Assembly: GCA_964643965.1 (NCBI GenBank)
Contig: CAZXVH010000066.1
Location: 1 to 29,454 of the forward strand
Origin: GCA-2746795 sp964643965
Lineage (GTDB): Bacteria; Chloroflexota; Anaerolineae; Promineifilales; Promineifilaceae
DNA length: 29,454 nucleotides
Direction: 5' to 3'
Both the position numbers and the translations under genes were made by a program. The notes below the pieces were generated by a model. That model did no database searches, was not told the origin of the DNA, and saw only the letters and a list, made by a program, of their open reading frames with translations. This document shows, piece by piece, positions 23,786 to 29,454 of this stretch; the first letter of the stretch is position 1; every line of letters begins with the position of its first letter.

Positions 23786-24833
23786 GGGGCAGCATTCCCG
23801 GCGCGGCCAACAGCGCCAGCGCCAATCCGAGCAAGAGGTTAAATGGCGGCAAGTGGAGTTGGGGATAGGGTGAATAATACAAGCTGCTGCGATCTATGAA
23901 GGGTAAAGGCAAAAGGAAAAGGAGGAGGGGGAGAACGGCCGTTACCACCACCAGCGTCTCGCGCCAGCCCCAAACACGCAGCCCATAATGACGCCAGGAA
24001 ACCTTTTCGCCCAGGGCCCAAATTAGCAATAGCAAGACCATCACGCCACTCCCCATCAATACCCAGCCAGGCCAACCAAACCAAAAACTGAGCAGCCAAC
24101 CGGCAAACGCCGCCCCCAAGCCTAACAGTAATAATCCCTGCGCCAACAATGGCTGACTCGTCTGTGTGGTGGCGCCATAGCCGCGGGATACCATCGCCTC
24201 GGCCAGGGCCATCGCCCGTTCCATGCCGCCCACCAGCAACGGAATCAAAATGGGTCGCCAATCGCGCCAGCCGCGAATTTGATGGCCGCGAATGGCTTGC
24301 GCGTCTTTGATTTTTTGCCAATGGCGACTTGTTTCCGGCACATAAGTCAGGGCAATCAGCACCACCAGCCCCAAATCATGGAAGGCGCGGGGCGTCAGAT
24401 GCACCAAATCACTGCCCGGCACGATATTGTTGAAGGCGATAAACACGAGCAGCAGCGTAAACAGCATCAAGCCGTTGACCGCGCCATAGACGGCCGCTTC
24501 TAACGTTAACGGCCCCCCAATCAACGGCCAGCCATACGGCAGCGTCACCAGTACCACCTGGCCTACATGGGCGAACAACATATTAAACAGCGTGGAGAAC
24601 AGCAAAATAACCAGCAGCAAGCGCAGCAGGGGCAGCTTAAACGCCGCCTCATCCTGCTCCCAGTTCAAGGCGACCAGGCGCACCGCCAGCAAAATAATGA
24701 CAATATAAAACGGGTTGCGCGTGAGCATGGTTAAAACGGCCGTTGCTGCTGTCCAGATCAGCCAGGCGCGGGCGTCTATGCGGGTTTTCGTCGGGAGCGC
24801 GGACAGCCTGTCCGCCATGTTTTCATTCATCAT
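23778..24833 (-). CDS. ecfT: ECF transporter transmembrane coupling protein EcfT
   Basis: A 351-residue membrane protein of the CbiQ/EcfT family that links the S component to the ATPases. The two cytoplasmic coupling helices end in the expected Ala-x-x-x-Arg-Gly type motifs: DAQAIRGHQIRGW (about 195-207) and EAMVSRGYGA (about 233-242). The chain is longer than typical EcfT (about 265 residues) because of additional C-terminal hydrophobic segments. The start is placed at ATG 24833 (MMNENMADRLSALPTK), with AGGG about 8 bp upstream. A longer frame to 24884 only translates a second copy of the 58-bp duplication. The N-terminal residues NENMADRLSALP are themselves coded by the repeat. The stop overlaps the ecfA start. 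Confidence 0.88.
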   Translation of the reverse strand: MMNENMADRLSALPTKTRIDARAWLIWTAATAVLTMLTRNPFYIVIILLAVRLVALNWEQDEAAFKLPLLRLLLVILLFSTLFNMLFAHVGQVVLVTLPYGWPLIGGPLTLEAAVYGAVNGLMLFTLLLVFIAFNNIVPGSDLVHLTPRAFHDLGLVVLIALTYVPETSRHWQKIKDAQAIRGHQIRGWRDWRPILIPLLVGGMERAMALAEAMVSRGYGATTQTSQPLLAQGLLLLGLGAAFAGWLLSFWFGWPGWVLMGSGVMVLLLLIWALGEKVSWRHYGLRVWGWRETLVVVTAVLPLLLFLLPLPFIDRSSLYYSPYPQLHLPPFNLLLGLALALLAAPGMLPRD

Positions 24834-24961
24834 AACGCACCCTATCCGCCGGGAGCGCGGACAGCCTGTCCGCCATGTTTTCATTCATCATAACGCACCC
24901 TGTCCGCCGGGAGCGCGGACAGCCTGTCCGCAAAAAGCGGTCTGGCAGACCGCGCTCCCAG
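24793..24961. repeat. 58-bp tandem duplication ending in cruciform element copy 2
   Basis: Units beginning GGGAGCGCGGACAGCCTGTC start at 24793, 24851 and 24909, a period of 58 bp. The first two are nearly identical full units, and each contains the ecfT start region. The third becomes the complete two-hairpin element at 24909-24961 (GGACAGCCTGTCC, then GGTCTGGCAGACC, between arms GGGAGCGC and GCGCTCCC), inverted relative to the copy at 4206-4260. Confidence 0.9.
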
Positions 24962-25726
24962 GGGAACCACCTGATATTGCAAGCGGTTGCGGAAACGGGA
25001 CAAAGCGCGGATGGCGGGCGCGCCCAGCACCAAAAGCAGCAGCACATTGCCGATAGCGCGGCCCATGTCCCACAAGAGTGAAGTTGCCACATAAAACGCA
25101 GCATAACGAACGGCCGTTTCCCTAAACCCAATGCCCGCCTGCCAACTGGTCGCCGCTGCGCCCACAATCAGCGGCCAGGAATACAGATTGATGAGTACAC
25201 CGTAAAGCAGCCCCCAGACGAAGCCCCACACGACCAAGAGGATAACGGCCGTTTGTGCTTTAGCAGGATGGGGCAGCCAGCCCGCGCTCATGCCCACCCA
25301 ACCCACCGTAAACATCTGGTAAGGCAGCCAGGGACCTATACCGCCCGTGATTAAACCGGAAACAAGCATGGTCATCGCTCCCAGCAAGAAGCCAAAACGG
25401 GCGCCAAAGACGTAGCCTGCCAAAATAATGGGCGCAAAAACAGGAGAAAACCCGCCCGGCCCAGGAATGGCCACCTCGATAAAACGCAGCACAGAAGTAA
25501 TGGCAATCAAAATGCCCAACGTGGCTACAACTTTGGCGCTGACTATCTGCCCTTGCACTTCTACCAGCAGCGCCACCAGCGCCAGTCCGAGCATGAGCAT
25601 GGTCAAAATGAGGACGCTGTTTTCGGGGGCAAATTTAGAGTAGGGCAAGACAAAGGGGGCGGCAAAGGTGGCAATGCCGATGGTGATGGTGAGCAGGTAG
25701 ATGGCGGTGGTGGCGAGGCGGTTCAT
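24881..25726 (-). CDS. ECF transporter S component (substrate-specific membrane subunit)
   Basis: A 281-residue membrane protein with about six to seven hydrophobic segments. Features include FAPIILAGYVFGARFGFLLG, TMLVSGLITGGIGPWLPYQM and GWVGMSAGWLP, typical of ECF S components that bind a vitamin in the membrane. The position directly before ecfT and ecfA, behind a cobalamin riboswitch, points to cobalamin or a corrinoid as substrate; this is inference, not read from a motif. The last 27 or so residues (from VPLGARSARPL to RVRYDE) are translated from the inserted cruciform element and its duplication, so the ancestral C-terminus was probably near RFRNRLQYQ. The start ATG at 25726 has no visible Shine-Dalgarno; a 19-bp tandem repeat abuts it. 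Confidence 0.8.
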   Translation of the reverse strand: MNRLATTAIYLLTITIGIATFAAPFVLPYSKFAPENSVLILTMLMLGLALVALLVEVQGQIVSAKVVATLGILIAITSVLRFIEVAIPGPGGFSPVFAPIILAGYVFGARFGFLLGAMTMLVSGLITGGIGPWLPYQMFTVGWVGMSAGWLPHPAKAQTAVILLVVWGFVWGLLYGVLINLYSWPLIVGAAATSWQAGIGFRETAVRYAAFYVATSLLWDMGRAIGNVLLLLVLGAPAIRALSRFRNRLQYQVVPLGARSARPLFADRLSALPADRVRYDE

Positions 25727-25768
25727 AGAGATAGAGGGTAGAGCTAGAGATAGAGGGTAGAGCTAGAG
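25727..25768. repeat. 19-bp tandem repeat upstream of the S component start
   Basis: The unit AGAGATAGAGGGTAGAGCT occurs twice without a break (25727-25745, 25746-25764) and is followed by a partial third copy. It abuts the ATG of the S component gene and fills half of the 85-bp gap to the DUF4430 gene. Confidence 0.85.
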
Positions 25769-25811
25769 GGGGGAGATTGAACGAATCTTCTACTCTCTAC
25801 TCTCCAATTTT

Positions 25812-27020
25812 TCATTTGTTTTTCTGCACGGTATAGACGATGAGCAGACCCAGGCTGAGGGCGATGATCAGAAAACCGATGTAAGACGACCAGGGAACGG
25901 CCGTTTCTCCCGTTTTTTGTCCCGCTGCCACAGCCATCTCAGCGGGGATGGTCTCGCCTGGCGGGGTGGGCGGCAGGGCGGCTATATCGGCAGGCGGCGC
26001 TTCTGTTTTTGTGGGCTGCGGTAAGGCAATCATCCAGTTGATTTCTGGCGTGACGGCGGCAGGCAGCGGCGTGATGACATTTGCAGCCCCGGCAATCGCT
26101 GATTCTGCCTCAACCGCTTTCCCGACTGCGGCGACTGCGGCGGGCGTTGGCGTGGCGTTGCTTTTTGGGGTAACGGTGGGTTCCGTTGTCACCACAGCCG
26201 CTCCTGCCCCAACCGTCGCGGAAACGGCCGTCGGCGTCACGGTCAGGGGGCTTTCTACCACGTTCACCGTCAGGGTACGTGTTTCCTCGCCACCGGGATA
26301 GACCACGCGCAAACCGTAGCTCTCTGTTTTTGTGGGGCAAACCTGGCGCACCTCGGCGCCAATGACTCCGCCGCCATTGAGGTAGACGGCGGAGATATTG
26401 GCCGTTTGCCAGCGCAGATGGGTGCAAGCGCCAGCGGTCAGGGTGGTGGCGTCAACGGAAAAGGAGATTTCGGGAACGGGCGTATGGGTGGGGATGGGTG
26501 TATCAGTGGCGGGAACGGCCGTTGCTGTCGGCGTGGCTGGAACCTGACATACCTCTTCAAAAGCCACATTAGGCGGCGGGTTGGCTTGATTGGAGGCGCC
26601 TGGTCCCCAAGACCAGCCATCCACCATGCCATTCTTAATGGGATAACTGCTCGAACCCCCCGCCGAATATTGCCAATTCCCACCAATTTTGTGCCAGTAA
26701 GACCAATAGACGCAATCGCTGCCCCCGGCGCATTGGCACAAACAGTTCTCGGCGGGGCAGCCTATGCCGTCGATGCTGCACACCAAAGCCCCCGCCCCCT
26801 GCACCTCCACCACAAGACCCAGCCCTGAGCGTTGCAGCAAATCATAACCCGTGATCTGCTCTTCGGGGAAGGAGACACACTTTGTTTGCACGTTGCCGCC
26901 GCCCATATTGACTACCAATGCTGCCCGGTTGTCTGACTGAGCGGCTAACTGTGGTGGTAAATAGGCCAGAATGAAGCCAGTGAATAGGAATAAAGGGAGT
27001 AGTTTGCGCAAATGTGTCAT
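25812..27020 (-). CDS. Membrane-anchored DUF4430 (transcobalamin-like beta domain) protein
   Basis: A 402-residue cell-surface protein. A signal peptide (about 1-27, ending AAQ) leads to a DUF4430 domain at about 30-160: ALVVNMGGGNVQTKCVSF, TGYDLLQRSGLGLVVEVQ, VCSIDGIGCP, the aromatic YWSYWHKIGGNWQYS and DGWSWGPG. DUF4430 is the fold of the C-terminal cobalamin-contacting domain of transcobalamin and intrinsic factor. The CPAENCLCQCAGGSDC cluster adds six Cys residues. After a Pro/Thr linker comes an Ig-like domain (about 188-255: LTAGACTHLRWQTANISAVY), then a long Pro/Thr/Ala stalk and a C-terminal membrane helix (SYIGFLIIALSLGLLIVYTV) with QKNK inside. I infer a tethered B12-capture subunit acting with the barrel protein encoded 36 bp upstream. 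Confidence 0.8.
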   Translation of the reverse strand: MTHLRKLLPLFLFTGFILAYLPPQLAAQSDNRAALVVNMGGGNVQTKCVSFPEEQITGYDLLQRSGLGLVVEVQGAGALVCSIDGIGCPAENCLCQCAGGSDCVYWSYWHKIGGNWQYSAGGSSSYPIKNGMVDGWSWGPGASNQANPPPNVAFEEVCQVPATPTATAVPATDTPIPTHTPVPEISFSVDATTLTAGACTHLRWQTANISAVYLNGGGVIGAEVRQVCPTKTESYGLRVVYPGGEETRTLTVNVVESPLTVTPTAVSATVGAGAAVVTTEPTVTPKSNATPTPAAVAAVGKAVEAESAIAGAANVITPLPAAVTPEINWMIALPQPTKTEAPPADIAALPPTPPGETIPAEMAVAAGQKTGETAVPWSSYIGFLIIALSLGLLIVYTVQKNK

Positions 27021-27056
27021 TTTGTCACCAAAGATTGGTCTAATCTTGTCGAACGC

Positions 27057-28973
27057 TTACTTAACTACCATCGGTAAAAAGAGCTGTTGTTCCAGATAAA
27101 AAGGCATTTCCGGCCAGGCGGGATTTGCCCTTAACAAGAAAACGGCATCTGTGGTGGCATAGGGGTCGGCGCCGGGAGCGTATAGATTAGGCCAACAGCC
27201 AGCATCATTTTGCTGAGCCAACACGGCGTCGGCCGCGTTTTGGATGGTTCCGCTGACGACGACGCTCCAGGCGGGGGCAAACGGATTGTCGCCAGCTTGT
27301 ACCAAACCTTGCACGACTTCTGAGGTAGAGTTGACGCTGGCGGGGAGAGTATACCCCCAGCCGCCATCCGCCAGTTGGGTTAGATGCAAATGGGCGAAGG
27401 CGCCTTCGGGAACGTCTTCAGCCATTTTCGCCAAAACCTGGATGGATGAGCCATTGGCGTCCGACTCACCCCAGCTGCCATTGACTGCCGCGTTTTGTAA
27501 CCAGGAAACGGCCGTTGTATCAGGCATTTCGTTCGCAGCCAACAATCCCAACATCGCCTCATTGTGCGCCATCGGGCCAAAGGCGGTGCTGTCATATTCA
27601 CCCGTGGGCGAAAGATAACTGGTCGCGCTAATGGGCAGGTTGTAACCGGCAAAATTAGTCACCGTGTAGGGCACGCCACCTGCCACTACCCCTTGCATGA
27701 CAATACCGACGCGCCCTCCGCGCCCGCTGGCTAAATAAGCCGGGGTCAGGTTTTCCAGGGCTGCCACGCCATTCACGCTGCCGGGCGTCCACTGTGCATC
27801 TTGTGGCTCACCACCAAAGGCGGCGATGGCTTCAATGGCGCGGGAAGTGCCGGCGGCATTCACGCCCCCGCCCGCAAACTGTTCCCAGCCGCCTGTGGCC
27901 GTATCTTGCAGGGTGGCTAAACAGGAGATCGCCTGACGCGCCGCTTCATACCGCGCTGGCAGCGGATACGCTTTCCCCGTGGCGCCCGGAATGGCCTGCA
28001 CGGTGGCGAAAAAATCATCAAAGGGACCGGAGCCAAAGTCGGCCTGGAAAGCGCCGGTGTTGTTTTGATAGCTGAGTAAGGTGGAGAGTGGCGTATTGCC
28101 GTTTTGATCCCATGCGCCGCCAACGGTGTAGAAATCTTCGCCGAGGGCGCTCAGGGCTTGTAAGGCGAGGGCGGTGCTGTTGGCATTTTCGCCAAAACCA
28201 CTGTCCCAGCCACCGGTGGGCAACTGGGCGTCTGCCAGATATGCGGTGGCGCTCATCACGCTTGTGCTGGTCACCGTTTCGCCTTGCGCCAGCAGCGCCA
28301 TAATTGCCAGGCTGGTGGTGTCCACATTATCAAAGCCATAAGAAGGCCAGGAGCCATTGGCCGACTGGGCATCTTTGAGCCATTGGGTAGCGGAGAGAGG
28401 GGCGGTTTGGTGAACGGCCGCCAGGGCTTGCAGCGCCAGGGATTGATCGTAGGCGGTGACGGCATTGTATTGCCCGGTTGGTGAAAGCTGGGCGGTCAGG
28501 CTGATGACGAAGTTGTAGCCCATAAAATCATAGGGGTCCTGGCTGGCGGCCGTTAAGCCTAGAATGACTTTACCGGCTTTACCTCCTCCGTCTGTGGCAA
28601 AGGCAGCCACATCGGTCACATTTGCTTGCAAATAGGCGACAGGGTTGCTGGTTTTGCCGGGCGCGTTGGTCGCCGGGTTGTAACCAGCGGCGGCAATGGC
28701 CTGCATGGCGTCGAGGGAACCAGACACGTCTGAAGGAGCCATGTTCGCGCCCGCGCTAAAACTGGTATAACCACCGTCATCGTTTTGACGGGTGGTTACT
28801 AACCAGTCCACGCTGGCGGCTACGGATTGCAGTTGATGGGGGAATGGGATGGCGATGGCTGCTTGGGGGGAAACGGCCGTTTCCCCCCAAGCAGCCATCG
28901 CCCATACTGCCCCCACCACGAACATCAAGGACATCACAAGAATAAAAAATAGTTGAACCACCCGTTTTTTCAT
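27057..28973 (-). CDS. Secreted alpha6/alpha6-barrel (prenyltransferase/squalene-oxidase repeat) protein
   Basis: A 638-residue exported protein. Residues 1-28 or so form a signal peptide (KKR, then a long hydrophobic core). The rest is helical repeats of the squalene-cyclase/prenyltransferase type, marked by short Gly-aromatic turns: NDDGGYTSF, SANGSWPSYG, LPTGGWDSGFG, TATGGWEQF, VNGSWGES, LADGGWGYTL and NDAGCWPN. This alpha6/alpha6 barrel is also the N-terminal domain of intrinsic factor and transcobalamin. No Asp-rich cyclase or zinc site of a true prenyltransferase is seen. The tail FLPMVVK resembles that of the BNR-repeat protein. The start at ATG 28973 is fixed by AGGAGG 6 bp upstream; a longer frame to 29042 would run into the terminator. 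It is the first gene behind the riboswitch. Confidence 0.82.
   Translation of the reverse strand: MKKRVVQLFFILVMSLMFVVGAVWAMAAWGETAVSPQAAIAIPFPHQLQSVAASVDWLVTTRQNDDGGYTSFSAGANMAPSDVSGSLDAMQAIAAAGYNPATNAPGKTSNPVAYLQANVTDVAAFATDGGGKAGKVILGLTAASQDPYDFMGYNFVISLTAQLSPTGQYNAVTAYDQSLALQALAAVHQTAPLSATQWLKDAQSANGSWPSYGFDNVDTTSLAIMALLAQGETVTSTSVMSATAYLADAQLPTGGWDSGFGENANSTALALQALSALGEDFYTVGGAWDQNGNTPLSTLLSYQNNTGAFQADFGSGPFDDFFATVQAIPGATGKAYPLPARYEAARQAISCLATLQDTATGGWEQFAGGGVNAAGTSRAIEAIAAFGGEPQDAQWTPGSVNGVAALENLTPAYLASGRGGRVGIVMQGVVAGGVPYTVTNFAGYNLPISATSYLSPTGEYDSTAFGPMAHNEAMLGLLAANEMPDTTAVSWLQNAAVNGSWGESDANGSSIQVLAKMAEDVPEGAFAHLHLTQLADGGWGYTLPASVNSTSEVVQGLVQAGDNPFAPAWSVVVSGTIQNAADAVLAQQNDAGCWPNLYAPGADPYATTDAVFLLRANPAWPEMPFYLEQQLFLPMVVK
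28851..28902. repeat. Perfect 52-bp palindrome centred on AACGGCCGTT
   Basis: Each half is 26 bp and the two halves are exact reverse complements, centred between 28876 and 28877. It covers codons 24-41 of the barrel protein gene, at its signal-peptide cleavage region. In the mRNA it could fold into a 20-plus-bp hairpin shortly after the start codon. Confidence 0.95.
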
Positions 28974-29025
28974 TTTTCGCCTCCTAAATTGGCCCATCTT
29001 TTTATAAAAGGGGTTAGAGGCAAAC

Positions 29026-29064
29026 AAAAAAACCCGATGCAAATATATCTATTTACATCGGGTT
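29026..29064 (-). terminator. Rho-independent terminator of the riboswitch leader
   Basis: On the minus strand, a 14-nt arm (29064-29051) and its partner (29044-29031) pair with one mismatch around the loop 29050-29045, followed by a run of seven T (29032-29026). It sits between the riboswitch aptamer and the ribosome site of the barrel gene, where an intrinsic terminator of a transcriptional riboswitch belongs. Confidence 0.9.
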
Positions 29065-29114
29065 GGGTCCGACTTGATTGCCATGCCATGTTGTTGAACA
29101 TAGTTCCCAACCCC
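29060..29114 (-). promoter_or_regulatory. Candidate antiterminator
   Basis: On the minus strand GGGTTGGG (within 29114-29106) is an exact complement of CCCAACCC (29067-29060). The second segment overlaps the first five bases of the terminator's upstream arm, so the two hairpins cannot form together. This gives a ready switch between read-through and termination. Confidence 0.65.
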
Positions 29115-29179
29115 TTTTCCACGAGGGTGAAAACTCATCTGAGGCGGGCGACCTGACTTATTAGTTGGATAATCTTGTC

Positions 29180-29380
29180 GTCAGTTAGTCTTGTCGTCTG
29201 GCAATCTTGTGGTCGAAATGATTCGACTGGCACACTTTCAGACTATTTGACTATCGGACTATGGGATTCACAAACTAACTTACAGTGACGGGATCGTGCT
29301 GGACTCCCTGATTTGTCACAATCAGGCCACCAGCTTCGCTTTTAAGCCTTGCCATCCGGGGCAGAGGCACCTTAGATAGG
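29180..29380 (-). ncRNA. Cobalamin (B12) riboswitch aptamer
   Basis: Read on the minus strand, the region carries conserved blocks of the cobalamin riboswitch in the right order: GGTGCC (29371-29366), AAAAGCGAAGCTGGTG (about 29343-29328; consensus AAAAGGGAA-x-CCGGTG) and GTCCAGCACGATCCCGTCAC (29304-29285), followed by TGTA. The last block is the B12-box region, close to TCCGGCRCGGTCCCGCCACTGT. GCTGG and CCAGC pair as expected. A variable region with an 8-bp GACTA-type repeat is followed by GCCAGTC (29231-29225) and the 3' part. The aptamer precedes an antiterminator/terminator pair and the barrel, DUF4430 and ECF genes, all consistent with repression by adenosyl- or methylcobalamin. The 3' boundary is uncertain and GGGAA is altered to GCGAA. 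Confidence 0.82.
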
Positions 29381-29418
29381 TTTACGTGATTTGAATTTTA
29401 AGTTGCTATAACGATTGG

Positions 29419-29447
29419 AGTGTAACAAAGAGCATAGAGGGCGTCAA
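29419..29447 (-). promoter_or_regulatory. Candidate sigma-70-type promoter of the B12 operon
   Basis: On the minus strand TTGACG (29447-29442) and TACACT (29424-29419) are separated by exactly 17 bp. They match the -35 and -10 consensus at 5 and 4 of 6 positions. Transcription would start near 29412, about 40 nt before the riboswitch core. Confidence 0.5.
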
Positions 29448-29454
29448 TATGATT

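Larger units (their letters stand above)
5..28881. repeat. Dispersed highly iterated palindrome AACGGCCGTT
   Basis: By eye I counted about 40 exact copies of this self-complementary 10-mer, for example at 5-14 and near 2408, 3757, 7631, 9490, 11642, 13868, 16755, 19290, 22930, 25246 and 28873. About 20 further copies differ at one or two outer bases. Random expectation for a 10-mer in this length is well below one. Most copies are inside genes and in all frames, coding NGR, TAV or RPF/RPL. Confidence 0.92.

Noticed and set aside
24834..24884. Upstream start of ecfT at 24884
   Set aside because: It only translates the second copy of the 58-bp duplication; the ATG at 24833 has a ribosome-site-like AGGG and fits the family.
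27057..28973. True squalene-hopene cyclase or protein prenyltransferase
   Set aside because: The protein is exported, lacks an Asp-rich catalytic motif or zinc-site residues, and sits in a B12-riboswitch operon beside a DUF4430 protein.
29043..29454. Small protein gene or tRNA in the right-hand end region
   Set aside because: The short frame at 28953-29156 crosses the terminator and riboswitch on the opposite strand; no tRNA cloverleaf was found. The region is explained by the leader RNA and its promoter.

Overview
The window (29,454 bases, GC-rich, with a 100-N scaffold gap at 20796-20895) looks like a piece of a Chloroflexota chromosome, probably class Anaerolineae. This rests on gene content and style: GT-C glycosyltransferases with a shared C-terminal beta-rich domain, a very large secreted BNR/Asp-box protein, secreted proteins ending in a short (Y/F)LP-x-hydrophobic-hydrophobic-(R/K) tail, and many short tandem arrays between genes. 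No 16S or marker tree was possible, so the placement is an inference. I saw no rRNA, tRNA, transposase or phage gene and no CRISPR array.

Layout. 1-5115: two large membrane glycosyltransferase-like proteins (converging) and a polyprenyl-phosphate mannose synthase-like GT2 enzyme that could supply their lipid-linked sugar donor. 5163-9827 (minus strand): holA, a DUF6391 protein, a murE-like ligase and a DUF711 protein. 9904-12975: a small zinc-ribbon-like protein, a SpoU/TrmH RNA methyltransferase (minus), a UbiA prenyltransferase and a DUF3307 membrane protein. 13123-17766: a 1547-residue secreted protein with about 25 Asp-box motifs. 17896-22163 (minus): a ferric-iron-type ABC importer in the order fbpA, fbpB, fbpC, with a heptanucleotide array and the assembly gap between fbpA and fbpB.

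The most interesting unit is 22346-29447 on the minus strand. It reads, in transcription order: a promoter, a cobalamin riboswitch, an antiterminator/terminator pair, a secreted alpha6/alpha6-barrel (prenyltransferase/squalene-oxidase repeat) protein, a membrane-anchored DUF4430 (transcobalamin-like C-terminal domain) protein, and an ECF transporter made of an S component, EcfT and a fused double ATPase EcfA. Animal intrinsic factor and transcobalamin consist of an alpha6/alpha6 barrel followed by this same beta domain. The operon therefore looks like a split, two-protein bacterial intrinsic-factor-like B12 capture system feeding an ECF importer under B12 riboswitch control. The parts are read from sequence; the joint function is inferred.

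The window is also densely marked by the 10-bp palindrome AACGGCCGTT. I counted about 40 exact copies by eye, mostly inside genes in all three frames, where it is read as NGR, TAV or RP(F/L). This recalls the HIP1 palindrome of cyanobacteria. Other repeats are a two-hairpin cruciform element at two loci, a 58-bp tandem duplication that rebuilds the ecfS/ecfT junction, 7-, 8-, 19- and 27-bp tandem arrays at gene borders, and a perfect 52-bp palindrome inside the signal-peptide region of the barrel protein.
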